Below, in pieces: positions 36,533 to 39,579 of a stretch of DNA of 39,579 nt. Numbering within the stretch: position 1 is the stretch's first letter; every line of letters starts with the position of its first letter. A model generated the notes under the pieces. It worked only from the letters and a program-made list of their open reading frames with translations. It ran no database searches and was not told the DNA's origin. The translations under genes were made by a program, and so were the position numbers. Source of the stretch: a virus; the IMG/VR virus record IMGVR_UViG_3300005471_000032, positions 1-39,579 of that record. One strand, given 5' to 3'.

Positions 36533-38569
36533 GTGACGAGTGGTATGTTAGAACGTTCTCAGGTTGTGCCCAACGTCTATTCTGGATATTACCAGGATGG
36601 GAAAAGAGATATAGTAGCTGAAGCAGATGGAAGATACCAGCAAAATCTTTCGGCATGGCAATTGTACTATTGGGAACAGATTATTGATAGAAAAGTCTAT
36701 CTTGGAGACCAAAGATATCTAAATCTTTACTCAGGTCTCAGTTACGATCATCAAAAATTTGTATTCAATGCTTCCATGCCTGTGGTCAATATGGTCTGTG
36801 GTCGCCAAAGACAACACAGAAAAGGAACTCAACTCATACCCGTTCATGGTTCTAGTAGCAGAACAGCTTCACAAGGCACAAAAGTACTTCAGTCAGCCTA
36901 TTCCAACGATGATACCTACAATAAATTCAGTGCTGCTTTTAAGGAAGGAGCTGGAATTACAGGGCTTGCCTTATTACACTCGTGGATTGACTATCGAAGA
37001 GACCCAATTTGCGGCGATCTGAGGACCGAGGTTTTCAGTGCTGACATGGTGATGATGGATGCGTTCTGGAGGGAGATGGACCTCAGTGACTGCCAGTTTA
37101 TACGCACAAGAAAATACCTACATAAGCAGCAAGTTAAGCAAATGATGCCAGGTCGTGAGCATGATATAGACATGCTTAATGACCAAGCTTACTTTGATAC
37201 TAAATTCACATTTATGCCTCAACAATACAATATAAGAAGGAAAGACTTCCTTGCTTATGATGAGTATTGGTATTTGGCTGAAAGAATGGGAACATTTGTT
37301 GTTGATCCAACTACCTATGAATCCACTGAAGTTAACCTCACAAAAGAGGAAATGCAAAGGATCAAGCATCAATATCCAAACGTGGTAATCGTTCATGAAA
37401 AAGTGCCTACAGTACATCTTGCAATCATTGTTAACAATACTTGCTTCTACGATGGACCCAATCCTTTGGGTATCGATATGTACCCTTTTACCCCTTTTGT
37501 TGGGTATCATGATTTGGCAAACAATAATTATGCTTTTCGCTATCAGGGCGTGATCCGCAATATTCGCGATAGTCAATACCTCCTAAATTACAGGACGCAA
37601 TTAGAGATGGATCTATTAGCTGCTCAATTTTCTGGGGTAGATGTAGAAGAAGATGCTCTAATTGATGACCAAGATGCGTTCAAGGTAGGACCTGGAAAGG
37701 TAAGATTCTTCAAAAAAGGACGACTCGGAGCAGTAAATGACAAGCCAGGAGCTAACATTAATCCAGCTAATTTTGCAGTCACAGAAAGACTCAAAAACAA
37801 CATCCAGGCAGATGCTGGGGTCACTCCTGAACTTTTGGGACAGGCAGAGGATTCAGATGTTGGAATTACTGAGCAGCTACGACAAGGAGCAGCGCTTACA
37901 ACTCTTCAAGAACTATTCGACAACATGGATTTATCGCAAAGGAATGCTGGCCGTCTGCACTGGGCAATTATTCAGAAAAACTATACCTTAGGCAAGATCA
38001 CTAAGATGATCCAAGAAGTCCCTACGAATGAATTCAGGGATAAATCCTTCCAGAAATATGATGCGGTTGTTGCTAATGCTCCTCTCACAGATACCACACG
38101 TCAACTTGCCTTTAGACAGCGTTACTTCATGTGGAAGGATGGATTCCCAATACCACCCGATCAAGTCATGCAGGATCTTGATATCCAAGATAAAGACAAG
38201 CTTATGGAGTCTATCCAACAGCAACAGCAAGCGCAACAGCAACAAGAGCAGCAAATGGCTCAATTGCAAATGCAGAATCAGCAGATAGTCAATGAAAGCT
38301 TACAATCTAAGTCAATGAGCGATCGAGCATTGGCAGGAGAAAGAGAGCAAAAAGCTAGATTAGAACAAGTAGAGGTCCTGACTAAGTACAACGAATCCGA
38401 GCATATGAAGTCTCTTGCAGTACTTGATAGGGTAAAAGCGGCCAAAGAAGTCGAGTCAATGGGAGTATCTGATTTCGTTCAGATATTTAACTTGATAGAA
38501 AATATTATAAATCGTGAAGATGAAAAAAATATGAAACAACAAGAGGTTTCAAGTGGGACACAGCCATAA
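36533..38569 (+). CDS. Portal protein, P22 gp1-like, 678 aa (GTG start)
   Basis: Size, position and sequence fit P22-type portals: FNASMPVVNMVCGRQRQHRK, a wing region, QGVIRNIRDSQYLLNYRTQL, then DAGVTPELLGQAEDSDVGIT and a C-terminal Gln-rich barrel/coiled coil (QQQQQAQQQQEQQMAQLQMQ). It would form the dodecameric DNA channel that binds terminase and the tail hub. The GTG at 36533 has AGAGGTGA close upstream; ATG 36545 is an alternative. The next gene begins inside its 3' end. Confidence 0.88.
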   Translation: MTSGMLERSQVVPNVYSGYYQDGKRDIVAEADGRYQQNLSAWQLYYWEQIIDRKVYLGDQRYLNLYSGLSYDHQKFVFNASMPVVNMVCGRQRQHRKGTQLIPVHGSSSRTASQGTKVLQSAYSNDDTYNKFSAAFKEGAGITGLALLHSWIDYRRDPICGDLRTEVFSADMVMMDAFWREMDLSDCQFIRTRKYLHKQQVKQMMPGREHDIDMLNDQAYFDTKFTFMPQQYNIRRKDFLAYDEYWYLAERMGTFVVDPTTYESTEVNLTKEEMQRIKHQYPNVVIVHEKVPTVHLAIIVNNTCFYDGPNPLGIDMYPFTPFVGYHDLANNNYAFRYQGVIRNIRDSQYLLNYRTQLEMDLLAAQFSGVDVEEDALIDDQDAFKVGPGKVRFFKKGRLGAVNDKPGANINPANFAVTERLKNNIQADAGVTPELLGQAEDSDVGITEQLRQGAALTTLQELFDNMDLSQRNAGRLHWAIIQKNYTLGKITKMIQEVPTNEFRDKSFQKYDAVVANAPLTDTTRQLAFRQRYFMWKDGFPIPPDQVMQDLDIQDKDKLMESIQQQQQAQQQQEQQMAQLQMQNQQIVNESLQSKSMSDRALAGEREQKARLEQVEVLTKYNESEHMKSLAVLDRVKAAKEVESMGVSDFVQIFNLIENIINREDEKNMKQQEVSSGTQP

Positions 38570-38762
38570 AAATACGTCAATGGGTGGTGGAGAAAAGGGC
38601 AACACAGGAGCTCATTATCTTCCTATCAAAGAAAATGTAGATCCGAAGCCACCTGCTGGGGCTTCTAATAGCTACGAAAAAGTGAGAGATAAGATCGATG
38701 CCAAAGACAGAGCGTCTTTAGCTAAGATGCCTTACACTCGCGAGAAAATGGCTAATAAATAA
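38553..38762 (+). CDS. Small hypothetical protein, 69 aa (GTG start)
   Basis: MGHSHKNTSMGGGEKGNTGA, then YLPIKENVDPKPPAGASNSY and a basic end. Low-complexity and likely extended. GTG 38553 has AGAGG six bases upstream, overlapping the portal by 17 bases. Possibly a minor virion protein; unknown. Confidence 0.55.
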   Translation: MGHSHKNTSMGGGEKGNTGAHYLPIKENVDPKPPAGASNSYEKVRDKIDAKDRASLAKMPYTREKMANK

Positions 38763-38845
38763 ATCTTTTGCAGGGAATACGAAAACGGCAAGATGGCCAC
38801 ATATTGTACGCTTGTAATAGTACCTGCGCTTTTTAAGGAAAAAAC

Positions 38846-39022
38846 ATGCCAAATATTAAGATCATTCCAGAAGCTAAGAAGCCCTATTGTCCAAACAATA
38901 GCAATCTTAGCAAGACAGTGCCAAGATTTACACCTCCAGGTGGGAAGCCTCCTTTGCCATTAGATAAGTCTTATAATAGACAAGGTGGTATGAACGAGAA
39001 GCAGCCTAAAACAAAAGGGTAA
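38846..39022 (+). CDS. Small Pro/Lys-rich protein, 58 aa
   Basis: MPNIKIIPEAKKPYCPNNSN, then FTPPGGKPPLPLDKSYNRQG, basic and proline-rich, without predicted structure. AAGGA precedes the ATG. It lies in a string of tiny genes after the portal. Unknown. Confidence 0.5.
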   Translation: MPNIKIIPEAKKPYCPNNSNLSKTVPRFTPPGGKPPLPLDKSYNRQGGMNEKQPKTKG

Positions 39023-39024
39023 AC

Positions 39025-39162
39025 ATGACAATGATACCTCCAAAGATTAGGAAATTGCCTGGTCTTCATAAGCCTAGCGCTGCATATATCCCCAAGCCTC
39101 AGCAAGGAACTAGCAATAGCAATCGTTCCCTGTATATGGGCGGCGCTAAAATGATTAAATAG
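39025..39162 (+). CDS. Tiny basic protein ending GAKMIK, 45 aa
   Basis: MTMIPPKIRKLPGLHKPSAA ending SLYMGGAKMIK. The end matches YGAKMIKKKK of the 44-aa protein at 21151, with 15 identical bases. Two bases after the previous stop. Possibly a virion or DNA-associated peptide. Confidence 0.5.
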   Translation: MTMIPPKIRKLPGLHKPSAAYIPKPQQGTSNSNRSLYMGGAKMIK

Positions 39163-39189
39163 CATTCAAAAACATAAGGAATCAGACTT

Positions 39190-39360
39190 ATGCAATCAGC
39201 AAAGAAAAAAGAAGACGGGTTTTTACGTCTCAGAGTCACAGAAGAAGTTCCCAACGAAGAAACTTATAATTATCGCACCAAGCGTGAAGATTCATTCTTT
39301 GAATTTCCCGAAGAATTAAGAGAATTTTTAGGAGGACTCAATGGTAAAAAACAGCGTTAA
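39190..39360 (+). CDS. Small charged protein, 56 aa
   Basis: MQSAKKKEDGFLRLRVTEEV, then TKREDSFFEFPEELREFLGG, ending KKQR. AAGGAAT precedes the ATG. It overlaps the next gene by 20 bases. Unknown. Confidence 0.5.
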   Translation: MQSAKKKEDGFLRLRVTEEVPNEETYNYRTKREDSFFEFPEELREFLGGLNGKKQR

Positions 39361-39579
39361 AACCTATGGCGAGCTCATGTTAGAAGCTCGTGCCAAGAAT
39401 GACCGTCAAGAAGTTGGAGAAACACTTGAGCCTTTGATGGACAAATTCAAGCTCATCATCGAAGAAGCCGTTCAAGGAAACTACGATAAAGGCATTCGTG
39501 GTGACTATTACATTCACATTTGGGTAACCAAAGAGCCGTATGCACAAAATTCCTTACATATTTACCCGCAGTGTCGTCG
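39341..39579 (+). CDS. N-terminal part of conserved phage protein (continues at left edge)
   Basis: ATG 39341 has GGAGG five bases upstream and opens MVKNSVKTYGELMLEARAKN. The frame is open to the right edge (79 codons, through DYYIHIWVTKEPYAQNSLHI). With GTCG overlapped to the left edge it stays open to the TAA at 225-227. Both halves have similar mixed alpha/beta character. Function unknown; an operon position after the portal suggests a morphogenesis accessory. Confidence 0.7.
   Translation, partial: MVKNSVKTYGELMLEARAKNDRQEVGETLEPLMDKFKLIIEEAVQGNYDKGIRGDYYIHIWVTKEPYAQNSLHIYPQCR

Noticed and set aside
36759-38288. Several ORFs on both strands inside the portal gene
   Set aside because: Shadows of a confident portal gene; Gln codon runs give long Leu-rich antisense frames.
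38763-38845. Possible structured RNA or terminator after the 69-aa gene
   Set aside because: Only short, distant arms (GCAGG ... CCTGC) and a GTAC repeat; pairing is too weak to call.
1-39579. tRNA and rRNA genes
   Set aside because: No cloverleaf-like sequence with a T-arm GTTCGA-type motif and acceptor complement was noticed in any intergenic gap; gaps are mostly too short.

Overview
The window looks like the whole genome, or nearly so, of a tailed bacteriophage with podovirus-type (P22-like) morphogenesis. It encodes small and large terminase, a P22-type portal, a coiled-coil scaffold, an N4-gp56-type major capsid protein, connector/stabilisation proteins, internal virion proteins and long fibres. 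No tape-measure, sheath, integrase, DNA polymerase, RNA polymerase or tRNA gene was recognised. An ORF leaving the right edge (from 39341) continues in frame into the ORF entering the left edge (ending 227) if the shared GTCG at the ends is overlapped. This suggests a circularised or circularly permuted contig cut inside one gene.

Layout. 1-1169: end of the portal-side operon, then a convergent leftward cassette of four small genes, one extremely Cys-rich. 1290-14638: rightward morphogenesis operon (scaffold, capsid, decoration, connector, three tandem paralogues, gp10-like stabiliser, three internal/ejection-type proteins). 14686-15906: leftward four-gene cassette headed by an excisionase-type HTH protein. 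16016-21285: fibre module. 21303-24031: mostly leftward genes, including an ERF recombinase and a PD-(D/E)XK nuclease, with a short rightward insert (DUF6496-like protein and a tiny lipoprotein). 24151-32001: rightward early/middle region with a Cro-like HTH, a replication protein carrying three iteron-like repeats inside its gene, a RusA-like protein, an RtcB RNA ligase and about 17 small ORFs. Among these are DUF551-like, Tad2/DUF2829-like and zinc-ribbon proteins and one that copies the N-terminus of the capsid protein. 32016-34251: leftward cassette of a metallophosphoesterase, a membrane protein and a U-box protein. 34360-39579: rightward packaging operon (terS, terL, a J-domain protein, portal, small proteins).

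Host. The U-box, a eukaryotic E2-binding fold, sits in a membrane-anchored protein beside another membrane protein. That points to a phage of a bacterium living inside a eukaryotic cell (amoeba symbionts such as Chlamydiae or Legionellales are candidates). This is inference; nothing in the DNA names the host. No endolysin was recognised, which would fit a host with little peptidoglycan but may only reflect divergence.

The most unusual points are: (1) the U-box/membrane/phosphoesterase cassette; (2) a non-structural ORF beginning with a capsid-like N-terminal arm; (3) an identical 17-bp inverted repeat at three intergenic sites, part of a pattern of hairpins placed directly before ribosome binding sites, including one with the Shine-Dalgarno in its loop at the capsid gene; (4) a lambda-O-like origin inside the replication gene; (5) a J-domain protein between terL and portal.
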